Shown: positions 36,815-46,983 of the stretch, in pieces
How the letters are laid out: each line of letters starts with the position of its first letter
How positions within the stretch are numbered: position 1 is the stretch's first letter
Position numbers and translations under genes: made by a program
Assembly (NCBI GenBank): GCA_902384935.1
Contig: CABMDO010000009.1
Span: 138,983-187,035, forward strand
Length of the DNA: 48,053 nucleotides
Reading direction: 5' to 3'
From: Candidatus Norongarragalina meridionalis
Lineage (GTDB): Archaea; Micrarchaeota; Micrarchaeia; Norongarragalinales; Norongarragalinaceae
Notes under the pieces: generated by a model
The model's input: only the letters and a program-made list of their open reading frames with translations
Told to the model about the DNA's origin: nothing
Database searches by the model: none

Positions 36815-37449
36815 CGGAATCCCTCGGGTGCGAGCGCGATTCCCGCGATTCCGGGCGCGGCGATACTCGCGCCTATTGCGAAAACGCCGGGTGCGCTTCC
36901 CAACAGCGCGTTCTCGGACGGCGACAGGTACAGCCCGTTGCGGGATATTTTCGGGGACACCGACGCATCGATGAACGCCGCCGCAATCGGAACCGTCTCG
37001 TCGTCGTATGCGGCTACGCTGGCGCCGATGTCGAGGCAGAGTGCGCATTTCAGCGCCTTTCCTTCGGCGAGCATGCGTTCGCGCATCGAGTCCGCCTCCT
37101 CTTTCGTGAGCACGCCCGCCCACGCGTCGAACGATATCCCCTCCTTGGAGTATTTCCCCTCGAGGAAGCGCTCGAGCGCCGCGAGCTTCCGTCCTGCGTC
37201 GATTGCTTTCGCTTCCGCGGTGTCTCCCCGCGCGCTTTCAAGAGCCTGCCTCGCGCCCTCCTTGAAGTCCATCTCGGCGTAGTACCTGCGTTCGAGAAGC
37301 AGCGCCTTGTCCCTGTAAAAAGCGGTGGTGCGCAGCGAGTCGTTCTCCAACGATGCGACGCGCAGCAACGGAAAAACGAAAAGAAGGACGAGCGCGATGG
37401 AAACGAAACCCCTCCGCCTTGAAATTGCGCGTCCCGCGTCCCCAAACAT
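36811..37449 (-). CDS. Pilin-like/secreted protein heading the minus-strand pilin cluster
   Basis: A 212-aa protein with a basic lead AISRRRG, a hydrophobic stretch FVSIALVLLFVFPLL resembling a prepilin core, a long helical region (RDKALLLERRYYAEMDFKEG through ALERFLEG) and an outer domain with a CALC pair. ATG 37449 is used; ATG 37479 would overlap the divergent gene's start. The first gene of an overlapping series (ATGA) ending at 35666. Probably an anchored surface or pilus component. Confidence 0.65.
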   Translation of the reverse strand: MFGDAGRAISRRRGFVSIALVLLFVFPLLRVASLENDSLRTTAFYRDKALLLERRYYAEMDFKEGARQALESARGDTAEAKAIDAGRKLAALERFLEGKYSKEGISFDAWAGVLTKEEADSMRERMLAEGKALKCALCLDIGASVAAYDDETVPIAAAFIDASVSPKISRNGLYLSPSENALLGSAPGVFAIGASIAAPGIAGIALAPEGFR

Positions 37450-37477
37450 TATTAAGTCCGCTCCGAGTAATCCGCTC

Positions 37478-38200
37478 ATGCGCGCCGTGCTTAAATTCTT
37501 GTTGCTCGCACTGATGGCGTCGCCCGCGCTCGCCTATACATACTACTCGTTTTCCGTCAACGCAACGGTGAACGAGGACGGGAGCGCGCACGTGGTCGAG
37601 AAGACGGTTTTCATGCTGGACACCGCGGACGAGCAGCGCGAATTCGAGTACTACATGGGACTCGGGAAAACCACGCTCGCGGACTGGCAGAGCTTCTCGC
37701 CGCTCGTGCGCTACCATTTCAGCGGTTCGGTGACTAACCTGAAAATCATCGCGTCGCGCGAGTACTCGATAAGATACACCGCCGCTTCGGTCACCATCGA
37801 ATACGACGTCGCGGGGCTGTTCACGACGGAGCGCGTCGGGAGCAGGATCACGCACTATTCGCTGGACACGTCGCGGCTCGTATTCAGCGAGGCGTCGCGC
37901 ACGGGCGAACTGAGCCTTGGAAACAACATGCGCTTCGCGCTCGAGCTTCCCAATGACGCCGTTTCGTTGAAAGTCGTGCCCGCTCCCGGCGCGGAGGTTT
38001 CCGACCACAACACTGCGGTATGGAACGGGCCCATCTCCGGCAAATGGGAGGTGAGCTTCGAGCGCGAGAAACCGCTGAGCGACGAGGTGAACGAGTTCTT
38101 CATGGGCGTCTACCAGTGGCTGAACGGCGCCTACCTCTGGCTCATACTGCTGGTTTTCGTGGCAGTGTTTTTCCTGAAATTCTACGGAAAGAAAAAATAG
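37478..38200 (+). CDS. Secreted, C-terminally anchored surface protein
   Basis: A 240-aa protein with a cleavable-type signal (AVLKFLLLALMASPALA), an outer domain of about 190 residues rich in beta strands (YYSFSVNATVNEDGSAHVVE, VTIEYDVAGLFTTERVG) and one C-terminal TM helix (LWLILLVFVAVFFLKFYG) with a basic end. The N-terminal region resembles DUF2207-like domains, without firm evidence. A TTATTAAG box 27 bases before ATG 37478 indicates leaderless transcription, divergent from the pilin cluster. Confidence 0.7.
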   Translation: MRAVLKFLLLALMASPALAYTYYSFSVNATVNEDGSAHVVEKTVFMLDTADEQREFEYYMGLGKTTLADWQSFSPLVRYHFSGSVTNLKIIASREYSIRYTAASVTIEYDVAGLFTTERVGSRITHYSLDTSRLVFSEASRTGELSLGNNMRFALELPNDAVSLKVVPAPGAEVSDHNTAVWNGPISGKWEVSFEREKPLSDEVNEFFMGVYQWLNGAYLWLILLVFVAVFFLKFYGKKK

Positions 38201-38204
38201 GGCG

Positions 38205-39356
38205 CTACGCCTTAGCCTTCCTTTTAGCGTGAGGTTTTGCTTCCTTTACGACCTTCCCTTCCGCAAGGAACGCGGACTCTTCCTCGTCGAATCCGCAGTA
38301 TTTCTCCAGCGCCGCGCCGCCGAGGACGCGCAAATCCTCCTTCGCGCGGGAAACAGAGACGTGCGTTTTCTCCGCAACCTTGCGCGCCGCGTTTTTCAGG
38401 AGCGCGCGGGATTTCTTGGAGTCCGAGAGGGAACGCACGATTGACGGGAACGAATAGCCCGTCCACTTCGCGTACGGCGCGTTCTTGCTCGCCGCAACCC
38501 CGCCGAGCGTGAGCGCGCGGCTGTATTTTCCGAGCCCGTAATCCTGCCTTCGGTGTATGCGCGCGTCGAACACGCTTCCGCGCGACATCCATTCGTAAGC
38601 GTTGGCTATCTCTTCGGTATCCTCGTATTCCTTCGGTATGTTTTCCTCGAGCCATCGCGTCAGCATGTCCATATCAAGCTCGCTTTCGTTTCCCGCGCGC
38701 AGCGCGTCCGCCATCGACGTCGCCTTGAATACGCGGCCAACCGTCTTGAACACGTCCTCCTGCCTGTCCCTCGCTCCCCAACAGCCCGCCTGCATGTCGT
38801 TGATCGCCGCGCGCAAATCCCCGGAATAGCCGCCCAAGTCTGGTTCGTCCGCCCCCTCGACTTCGGCTATGCGCCCCAGCGCGGCTTTGGCGGCGTATTT
38901 GTTGACGCCCTTCATCTCCACTTTCGCGCAGAGCGCGCGCAACGGCGAAATCTTCTGCGTCCAATAGTCCTCCGCCGCGAGCACGACGGGCACGGTCGCC
39001 TCGCGCAGGAACGAGGCGATGGCGAAAACCGACGCCTTGTCGAACGCGGCGTCAACGTCGTCTATGAAAATCATGCGCTCGGTGCCGTCGAGGTTCGCGC
39101 CGTGCTTCGCGTGTTCGAGCGTTTTCTTGACGTCGTCGCCGTCGCTTATCTGCACGAGCGCCCATCCCATTTCCTTCGCGAGCGCGCGCACGAGTGCGGT
39201 TTTTCCGATTCCCGTTTTCCCGTATATCATCAACGGCGTCTTCTTGCCGCGCTTCCACTCGAACGCCCAGCGTTTCACCGCTTCCTTGGCGTCGTCGTTG
39301 CCGGCAACCTCGGCTACGCTCGCGGGTGCGTACTTCTGAGCCCAGAGTTCGGACAC
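38205..39356 (-). CDS. rfcL: Replication factor C large subunit
   Basis: A 383-aa clamp-loader subunit that opens PCNA together with RfcS. N-terminal WAQKYAPASVAEVAGNDDAK is the RFC box, Walker A is MIYGKTGIGKTALVRALA and Walker B is RMIFIDDVDAAF, where the usual DExD reads DDVD. Sensor and C-terminal helical domains follow, ending in a basic tail (KEAKPHAKRKAKA). Start GTG 39356 is preceded by GAGGGGG. The small subunit is not in the window. Confidence 0.92.
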   Translation of the reverse strand: MSELWAQKYAPASVAEVAGNDDAKEAVKRWAFEWKRGKKTPLMIYGKTGIGKTALVRALAKEMGWALVQISDGDDVKKTLEHAKHGANLDGTERMIFIDDVDAAFDKASVFAIASFLREATVPVVLAAEDYWTQKISPLRALCAKVEMKGVNKYAAKAALGRIAEVEGADEPDLGGYSGDLRAAINDMQAGCWGARDRQEDVFKTVGRVFKATSMADALRAGNESELDMDMLTRWLEENIPKEYEDTEEIANAYEWMSRGSVFDARIHRRQDYGLGKYSRALTLGGVAASKNAPYAKWTGYSFPSIVRSLSDSKKSRALLKNAARKVAEKTHVSVSRAKEDLRVLGGAALEKYCGFDEEESAFLAEGKVVKEAKPHAKRKAKA

Positions 39357-39400
39357 AATTCCCCCTCTCGCATTAAAAACAGCGGCGCGCTAATAAAAGC

Positions 39401-40561
39401 ATGCTCATAGGCATCGTGGGGTTGCCGAACAAAGGCAAGTCGACTCTGTTCAACGCGCTTACCCACGGGCACGCCGCTGTCGCGAATTACCCGTTCACGA
39501 CAATAGATCCGAACAAGGGCGTAGCTTTTCTGCGCGTGACGTGCCCCTGCGCCGGCTTGGGGAAAAAATGCACGCCGCGGACCGGCTCCTGCAACAACGG
39601 CGAACGCGACGTTCCCGTGAACGTGGTGGATGTCGCGGGCTTGGTCGAAGGGGCGCACGCCGGACACGGCCGCGGCAACCAGTTTCTAGCCGATTTGTCG
39701 CAGGCAGACGCGCTGATATGCGTCGCCGATGCTTCGGGCGGGACGGACGGCGGAGGGAATCCCGCAAAAGGGCACGACCCGGCGGAGGACGTGCGCATAC
39801 TCGAAAGCGAAATCGATTACTGGTTCCTCGACATCATTAAGCGCAATCTTCTGAAGGCGAAAGGACGGGGTTTCTCGGAGTTGGCGGCGAATCTGTCGGG
39901 AATACGCGTTTCGGAGGAGGTTTTGCGGCGCGTATCGGCGCGACTCGGCATGACCGAGGAAATCGCGACGTGGAAGGAGGAGAAGCAGATGCTCGCGCTT
40001 GCGCAGGCGCTGCGGAAGGAGACTAAGCCGATAGCGATTGCCGCGAACAAGATGGATTTGCCGGGTGCGTCCGACGGACTGGCGCGTTTGAAGGAGGCAT
40101 TTCCCGACTACGTCGTGATTCCCACGGCGGCGGATGCGGAACTTGCGCTGCAGAAGGCGAAGGAACTGGGCATGGCGGACTACGACGGGAAAAGCCTGAC
40201 GATACGGGAAGGGATTCCGCCCAAACTCGCCGACGCCCTGCGTTCTATAGACGAACACGTCCTGAAAAAAACCGGCACCGGCGTGCGCGAGATTCTAAAC
40301 CGCGTCGCGTTCGACCTGCTCCGCTGCGTCGTTGCCTATCCGGTGGAGGATGAGAAGCATTTCTCCGACCATTTCGGCAAGGTTCTGCCAGACGCGATTC
40401 TTCTGCCGCCGAACAGCACCGCGCACCAGCTCGCGGCGGCGATTCACACGGATTTGGCGACGCACTTCCTCTACGCCCTGAATGCGAAGACTGGCATGCG
40501 CATAAGCAAGGACCACGTCATAGCCGACGGCGACATCATCAAGATAGTGTCGACGAAATGA
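39401..40561 (+). CDS. ychF: OBG-family translation-associated GTPase/ATPase, YchF type
   Basis: A 386-aa P-loop protein: G1 GLPNKGKSTLFNAL, switch region YPFTTIDPNKG, G3 VVDVAGLVEGAHAGHGRG, G4 AANKMD, and a C-terminal TGS-like domain (MRISKDHVIADGDIIKIV). The archaeal insertion with four cysteines (CPCAGLGKKC, GSCNNGERD) is present. YchF proteins bind ribosomes and hydrolyse ATP or GTP. A TTAAAAA box at about 39374-39380 lies 25 bases upstream, so the start is leaderless. Confidence 0.93.
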   Translation: MLIGIVGLPNKGKSTLFNALTHGHAAVANYPFTTIDPNKGVAFLRVTCPCAGLGKKCTPRTGSCNNGERDVPVNVVDVAGLVEGAHAGHGRGNQFLADLSQADALICVADASGGTDGGGNPAKGHDPAEDVRILESEIDYWFLDIIKRNLLKAKGRGFSELAANLSGIRVSEEVLRRVSARLGMTEEIATWKEEKQMLALAQALRKETKPIAIAANKMDLPGASDGLARLKEAFPDYVVIPTAADAELALQKAKELGMADYDGKSLTIREGIPPKLADALRSIDEHVLKKTGTGVREILNRVAFDLLRCVVAYPVEDEKHFSDHFGKVLPDAILLPPNSTAHQLAAAIHTDLATHFLYALNAKTGMRISKDHVIADGDIIKIVSTK

Positions 40562-40562
40562 C

Positions 40563-40844
40563 TCAGAGATCCGGGAGTATCTCCGGCCGCTCGTCGGTGA
40601 GCAGGTTGAAGTACGAGCCCATCTTCACCTGGTACGTCTGGTATGCCTTGATGTACTTCTGCATCGCCCCGTTCCTCTTGCCCGTGACGAGGATGACGAG
40701 CAACTGGATCACCCAGCATATCGATGCGAGTATTGCCAGGATAGTAATCACGATCACTAGCGGAATCCAATAGACGCACCTTACCAGTAGTTCCCATCTG
40801 CTCGCCTTTTCCGGCACCTTGACTTCGAACTTTACAGTCTTCAC
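40563..40844 (-). CDS. DUF4389-like membrane protein
   Basis: A 93-aa protein with two neighbouring TM helices (LVRCVYWIPLVIVITILAIL and CWVIQLLVILVTG) between a charged N-terminus and the ending YQVKMGSYFNLLTDERPE, whose LTDE-P pattern fits DUF4389. Start GTG 40844 is preceded by GAGGTGA with four bases spacing. Convergent with ychF, one base between stops. Function unknown. Confidence 0.75.
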   Translation of the reverse strand: MKTVKFEVKVPEKASRWELLVRCVYWIPLVIVITILAILASICWVIQLLVILVTGKRNGAMQKYIKAYQTYQVKMGSYFNLLTDERPEILPDL

Positions 40845-40903
40845 TGCCTCACCTCAGAAGCCCAACCCTTTCCGTTTTTATAAACGCGCCGCTTTCTACG
40901 CTT

Positions 40904-41708
40904 ATGATGCGTTTCGGCACCGCGGGAATCCCGATACGCTGCAAAGCGGAGGGCTCGCTGGCGGGAATCAAATGCGTGCGCGAGCTCGGGCTGGACGCGA
41001 TGGAGTTCGAGTTCGTACAGGGGATACGAATGAGCCCCGTGCTGGCCAAAGAGTGCGGCGACGCGGCGAATAAGCTGGACGTCTCCCTTTCCGCGCACGC
41101 CCCTTACTTCATCAACCTCATCTCGGAAAAGCCGCAAACCCGGAACCTGAGCAAGCACAACATAATGGAAACGTGCCGCATACTCGATGCGGCCGGCGGA
41201 GGGCGGGCGGTTTTCCACGCGGGTTTTTACGGAAAAATGCAGCATCAGCAGGCGTTCGAAGAGATGCTCGTTATGTTCGCGGATTTGCGCGACAAAACCA
41301 AGGAGGCGAAACTTTCCGCGGTGCTCGCGCCCGAGCTTTCGGGAAAACCCACGCAGTGGGGCTCCTTGGCGGAGTTGTGCGACGCGGCGAAGCACATTTC
41401 GGGAATCAACCCGTGCATAGATTTCGCGCACATGTTCGCGCGCGGGGACCTGAAGAAGGATGACGAGGCGCATTACGGCGCGGCGCTCGATTCCCTCGAG
41501 AAGGCGCTGGGCAAACGGGCGCTGCAAACGCTCCACATACACTTCTCCGGCATCGAGTTCTCGGAAAAGGGCGAGCGCAGGCATCTCCCCGTAGGAAAAC
41601 CCGCGTTCGCGCCGCTTGGAAAAGCGCTGAAGGAGCGCAAGTGCTCGGGGACGGTGATATGCGAGTCGCCGCTGATAGAAGAGGACGCCCTGAGGATGCA
41701 GAAAGCGT

Positions 41709-41722
<14 letters not shown>
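40904..41722 (+). CDS. Endonuclease IV-like TIM-barrel protein
   Basis: A 272-aa member of the AP endonuclease family 2. Metal-site histidines and acids appear in LSAHAPYFINLISE, AVFHAGFYGKM, VLAPELSGKPTQWG, CIDFAHMFARGD and TLHIHFSGIEF. Archaeal relatives act at abasic sites in base-excision repair, but the family also includes sugar isomerases; DNA-repair role is inferred. A TTTTTATAAA box lies about 27 bases before the tandem ATG (40904, 40907). The end overlaps the malic enzyme gene convergently. Confidence 0.85.
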
Positions 41723-42835
<1,113 letters not shown>

Positions 42836-42839
<4 letters not shown>

Positions 42840-43069
42840 AGCTTCAGCAGCCTCTTGATTTCGGGGACGTCGAATCCCTTTACTATTTTGCCGTCTATCT
42901 CGATGACGGGCACTCCCGTCTGACCGCTCTTGCGTATCATGTACTCGGCAGCGGCCGCGTCCTGCGACACGTCGATGTCGTCGAATTTGATGCCGTTTTT
43001 CTTCAAATAGTCCTTCGCCATGACGCAATACGGGCACGTCGGCGTCGAGTATACCTTCACGGATACCAT
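42836..43069 (-). CDS. Glutaredoxin-like redox protein
   Basis: A 77-aa glutaredoxin fold: VKVYSTPTCPYCVMAKDYLK with the dithiol site CPYC at residues 12-15, cis-Pro region TGVPVIEIDG and a C-terminal helix. This is the NrdH/Grx-like size. GAGGTGG lies before the ATG and TTTTAAAAC at about 43089-43097 can serve as promoter. Its stop overlaps the malic enzyme start. As a thiol donor it could also reduce other enzymes; the reductant is unknown. Confidence 0.88.
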
Positions 43070-43152
43070 GAGCCCACCTCTTACCTGTTTTAAAACAAAC
43101 GGTTAAAAAAAGGGTTCCCCTTAAGGGTTTACCAGTTTTTGGGGGTTTTTGT

Positions 43153-44193
43153 ATGGAAGAACACCATGAGCACCACGAGCACAGCGTCGAGAAGCAGCAG
43201 CCGCCGCTTGGAATCCCGTTGCCGATTCTTCTCGTCATAGTTGCGATATTGTGCCTCGTAATCGGATTTTTCGCGTCTTCATTGATGCGTCCCGCTTCGA
43301 CCGGCGGAACCGTCGCGACGCCGACCCCCTCGGTCGACGCTCTCGCGCTTCAGTCTAAAGTGGCGACGTATCTTACGGACATGCTCGCGTCTCAGGGCGC
43401 GTCCGGCGTCGTAGTGCAGGGTACCTCCACGTCCGTGGAGAGCGGCATGTATGCGGTCAACGTCAGCATAATCCAGAACGGGCAGGTGGTGCAGAAGGCG
43501 GTTACGTACGTTTCGCTCGACCAGAAGAGCCTTTTCATCGGCCAGATATTGGATTTCACGAAGCCGTATCCGAAGCCCACGCCCGTGCCGACAGTTGAGA
43601 TACCCAAGGTAGCGAAACCCGAGGCGCAGATGTACGTCATGAGCTTCTGTCCGTACGGCAAGGTAGCCGAGGAGGGAATAGGTCCGGTTGCGCGCATATT
43701 GGGCGGCAACATGACGATAGAACCGCACTTCATCGTTTCCGTGTACAACGATTCGAGCTGCTTCAACAATTCCATCTGCTCGCTGCACGGCATCGACGAA
43801 GCGAAGGAGGACGGCAGGCAGGTGTGCATCTTGAAGTACCAGCCGGAGAAGTGGTGGAACTACGTCGATTACGTCAACGCGAACTGCACGCTAAGCGACA
43901 TAGGGACCTGCTGGCAAACCGCGGCGAACGCAACCGGCGTGAACTCGACTAAAATCGAGGCATGCTTGGCGAACGAAGCCACGGGGCTGCTGATCGCCGA
44001 GGCTGCGCTTTCCGACTCGAAGGGAGTAACCTCCTCGCCGACTATACTCATAAACGGAGCCGCCTATTCCGGCGGCAGGGCTGCCGAAGACTTCAAGAAC
44101 GCGTTCTGTTCGGCATTCACCAAACAGCCCGCGGCGTGCAACATGACGCTCTCGCAGGCCGAGGCTGCGGCGTCAGGCAGTTGCGGTTCGTAG
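43153..44193 (+). CDS. Membrane-anchored DsbA/thioredoxin-fold protein (CPYG type)
   Basis: A 346-aa protein: His-rich cytoplasmic start (MEEHHEHHEHS), a TM helix (about residues 24-46), a linker domain, a Pro-rich hinge (PYPKPTPVPTVEIPK) and a GILT/DsbA-like domain starting MYVMSFCPYGKVAEEG, where the active site is CPYG, lacking the second Cys. Further cysteines are arranged in pairs (SSCFNNSICSLHG, NCTLSDIGTC, AACNMT, SGSCGS). It probably handles disulfides outside the membrane, like the 5806 protein. It is divergent from glutaredoxin/malic enzyme. Confidence 0.78.
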   Translation: MEEHHEHHEHSVEKQQPPLGIPLPILLVIVAILCLVIGFFASSLMRPASTGGTVATPTPSVDALALQSKVATYLTDMLASQGASGVVVQGTSTSVESGMYAVNVSIIQNGQVVQKAVTYVSLDQKSLFIGQILDFTKPYPKPTPVPTVEIPKVAKPEAQMYVMSFCPYGKVAEEGIGPVARILGGNMTIEPHFIVSVYNDSSCFNNSICSLHGIDEAKEDGRQVCILKYQPEKWWNYVDYVNANCTLSDIGTCWQTAANATGVNSTKIEACLANEATGLLIAEAALSDSKGVTSSPTILINGAAYSGGRAAEDFKNAFCSAFTKQPAACNMTLSQAEAAASGSCGS

Positions 44194-44208
44194 TGAGGGG
44201 GTGTCTGA

Positions 44209-45552
44209 ACGCACGATTACGCAGCCGAGTGGCAGAAGCGCTTCTCCTTTTCGGGCGTAGGCAAGCTTGCGCCCGCGCTGTGCGCGTTCAACGCCAACAT
44301 AGACTACGTCGTGCATTTGAAGGCGCCCCGCGTCGCTACCGGCGTTACGCCCCGTTCCCCGCCGACGCTGAATAACGAGCAGGATTTCTGGGACGCGCTC
44401 GCGCAATGCATGTCCCTCGGAAAATCCATGCACGTCACCGGCTCCCCGGAGATAATCGACTGGTTTTCGAAAGCGATGAAGCCAGACGAGAAGCGCGCGG
44501 GCGGGCAGGCGGCGATAATGGCGAACCAGCTGACCGCTCTCGGCGGAGATGCGGTATTTTCACCGGCCATACTCTCGCCGCTGCAGGCGCAGCGCATAAA
44601 CGAAAAAGTGCGCGTCCCCGTTGCCGAAAAAGGGAAACTGCGGTTTACGACGCCCTCCGAAGCCGCGCGTCCGCAGGATGTCACGAAGATAAACTGGGTT
44701 TTCGAATTCAGGACCGGCGAGAAGCTGCGCCACAAAAACGGGGAAATCGCGGCGCCGCGTTCGAACCGCCTCATAGTGGCCTCGGTGGTTTTGAAGGAGA
44801 TGCCGCTGTTCCGCGAGGAGCTCGAGCCGCATCTGCCCGAAATAGGCGAGTCGGTTTCGTGCGCCCTTCTCGCGGGATACCACTATATATCGGATCCCGA
44901 GGTTGCGAAGAAGTGCGTGCCGCAGCTCGCCGCGCTGAGGCGCAGGAAGAAGATACTGCTTCATTTCGAGTACGTTCCGTTCGAGCACAAGTCCGCCGAG
45001 GCGCCCGTACTTCGGGAAATCACGAAGGAAGCGAAATCGTTCGGCGCGAACGAGGCGGAAACGGTGGAAGTCCTGCGCGCTCTCGGTTTCGGGCAGATAG
45101 CGGAAAGGTTGAAGGCGCGCGAAAATGCCTTTGTTTTATACGACGCGGCGAAGCACGTGTTCGAGCATCTGGGCCTGGAGCGCTTCCACGTGCACAATCT
45201 CGGCTATAATCTCGTGCTCTTGGACAAATCCGCGAACCCGGAAAAGGCGCGCGACGGCTGCGTGTTCGCCGCGCTAGCAGCGTCCGCGAAGGCGTCTTCG
45301 GGAAAAAGCTTCGTTTCGCCCCCCGATATATCCGCGCTCGTGCTTTCGAAGGGGCTGATGGATGCGCACGCCTTCGCGGCGGAAGTGGCGGACCTGTACC
45401 ATGCGGACGAAAAGGCGCTTCTTTCGGACGGGATTGCGGACATGGGCAAGCACTACCTAGTTTTCGTGCCCACGCCCGTAGTAGAGGCGAAGACTACGGT
45501 CGGGCTAGGCGACGTGGTTTCATCCGTTGCGCTCGCGAAGGAAATGATTTAA
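44209..45552 (+). CDS. ADP-dependent glucokinase/phosphofructokinase, probable ACG start
   Basis: A member of the ADP-dependent sugar kinase family (ribokinase fold), phosphorylating glucose or fructose-6-P with ADP. Motifs: CAFNANIDYVVH (sugar-binding N-x-N-I-D, residues 28-32), AGGQAAIMANQL, LLHFEYVPFEHK, and TVGLGDVVSS with the catalytic Asp. The first canonical start in frame, GTG 44311, would remove N-A-N-I-D. The frame opens with ACG 44209 right after a stop, and GAGGGGGTG ends five bases before it. From ACG the protein has 447 aa, the family's usual length; from GTG only 413. Substrate not resolved from sequence. Confidence 0.88.
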   Translation, partial: THDYAAEWQKRFSFSGVGKLAPALCAFNANIDYVVHLKAPRVATGVTPRSPPTLNNEQDFWDALAQCMSLGKSMHVTGSPEIIDWFSKAMKPDEKRAGGQAAIMANQLTALGGDAVFSPAILSPLQAQRINEKVRVPVAEKGKLRFTTPSEAARPQDVTKINWVFEFRTGEKLRHKNGEIAAPRSNRLIVASVVLKEMPLFREELEPHLPEIGESVSCALLAGYHYISDPEVAKKCVPQLAALRRRKKILLHFEYVPFEHKSAEAPVLREITKEAKSFGANEAETVEVLRALGFGQIAERLKARENAFVLYDAAKHVFEHLGLERFHVHNLGYNLVLLDKSANPEKARDGCVFAALAASAKASSGKSFVSPPDISALVLSKGLMDAHAFAAEVADLYHADEKALLSDGIADMGKHYLVFVPTPVVEAKTTVGLGDVVSSVALAKEMI

Positions 45553-45576
45553 ACGCGTTCGCCGCCTAAACGCTTC

Positions 45577-46983
45577 GTGGCACTGCAGTTCTACAACACG
45601 CTCTCGCGGCGCAAGGAGAAATTCGAACCGTTGCGCGGCAAGAAAATCGGGCTTTACTCGTGCGGCCCTACGGTCTACAATTTCGCCCACATCGGCAACC
45701 TGCGCTCGTACGTTTTCGTCGATTTGCTCAAACGCTACCTCGAATGGAAGGGCTACGCCGTCACGCACGTGATGAACGTGACCGACGTAGACGACAAAAC
45801 CATACGCGGCGCGAAGCAGGAGGGCGTGCCGCTGCGCATTTTCACCGAGCGCTACGAGAAGGCGTTCTTCGACGACTTGTCTTCGCTGAACGTCGAGCCC
45901 GCGACCGTTTATCCGCGTGCGACGGAGCACGTGGGCGGGATGATAAAACTCATACAGAAGCTCCTGGACGACGGAATCGCCTACAAAAAAGAGGACGGCG
46001 TCTACTTCGCCATATCCTCGTTCAAGAAATACGGCGCGCTCTCGCATTTGAACAGGGAATCGCTGAAAAGCGGCGCGAGCGGCGTGCGCGCCGACGAATA
46101 CGCGAAGGATGCCGCGGCGGATTTCGCGCTGTGGAAGGCGTGGGATGCGGCGGACGGCGACGTGTTCTGGGAGGCGCCGTTCGGACGCGGACGCCCGGGT
46201 TGGCACATAGAATGCAGTGCCATGAGTTCGAAATATCTGGGCGACTCGTTCGACATACACACCGGCGGCGTAGACCTGGTGTTCCCGCACCACGAGAACG
46301 AAATCGCGCAGAGCGAGGCGGTGTCCGGGAAAAAATTCGTCAAATACTGGATGCATTGCGAGCACCTGATGGTGGACGGCAGGAAGATGGCGAAATCCCT
46401 TGGAAATTTCTATACCCTCCGCGACATCGAGGAGAGGAAGGGCGACGCAATGGCGCTGCGCTACCTGCTGATTTCGACGCACTACCGCAGCCAATTGAAC
46501 TTTACGTTTGACGCGCTTGAACAGGCGAAGAATACCGTCGATTCGCTGAACGATTTCGCGGAACGGCTTCGCGAGGCGAAGGGAAAGGGCGATCCCGCCC
46601 GCGTCGCGGACATGGTCGCGCAGGCGAAGCGGAAATTCGAGGCGTACATGGACGACGATTTGAACGTCGCGTACGCGCTCACCGTTGTGTTCGATTTCGT
46701 CCATGAGGCGAACAAGATGCTCGCCGCGGGCGAGATGGACCGCGTGTCGGCGAAGGAAGCGCTCGCGTTCATCGAGGACGTCGACCGCGTTTTAGGCGTG
46801 CTGAGTAAAAGGAAAAAACGCGCCGTTTCGGCGGAAGTGCGCGAACTCGTCGACGGCAGGGAGGCGGCGCGGAAAAAAGGCGATTTCAAGGAGGCGGACC
46901 GCCTGCGCGCCGCACTTCGCGAAAAGGGCGTGGTTCTAGAGGATTCCAAGGAAGGGGTTCGGATCAAATGGCTCGATTCGTAG
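45577..46983 (+). CDS. cysS: Cysteinyl-tRNA synthetase
   Basis: A 468-aa class I synthetase. Zinc ligands and signature motifs are clear: YSCGPTVYNFAHIGNLRSYV (HIGN as HIGH), WHIECSAMSSKY, HHENEIAQSEA, and GRKMAKSLGNF (KMSKS type). A DALR-like helical domain and anticodon region end the chain. Start GTG 45577, with GATTTAAACG 27 bases upstream, is leaderless. The matching tRNA-Cys is at 22260. The end overlaps the next gene by 16 bases. Confidence 0.95.
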   Translation: MALQFYNTLSRRKEKFEPLRGKKIGLYSCGPTVYNFAHIGNLRSYVFVDLLKRYLEWKGYAVTHVMNVTDVDDKTIRGAKQEGVPLRIFTERYEKAFFDDLSSLNVEPATVYPRATEHVGGMIKLIQKLLDDGIAYKKEDGVYFAISSFKKYGALSHLNRESLKSGASGVRADEYAKDAAADFALWKAWDAADGDVFWEAPFGRGRPGWHIECSAMSSKYLGDSFDIHTGGVDLVFPHHENEIAQSEAVSGKKFVKYWMHCEHLMVDGRKMAKSLGNFYTLRDIEERKGDAMALRYLLISTHYRSQLNFTFDALEQAKNTVDSLNDFAERLREAKGKGDPARVADMVAQAKRKFEAYMDDDLNVAYALTVVFDFVHEANKMLAAGEMDRVSAKEALAFIEDVDRVLGVLSKRKKRAVSAEVRELVDGREAARKKGDFKEADRLRAALREKGVVLEDSKEGVRIKWLDS

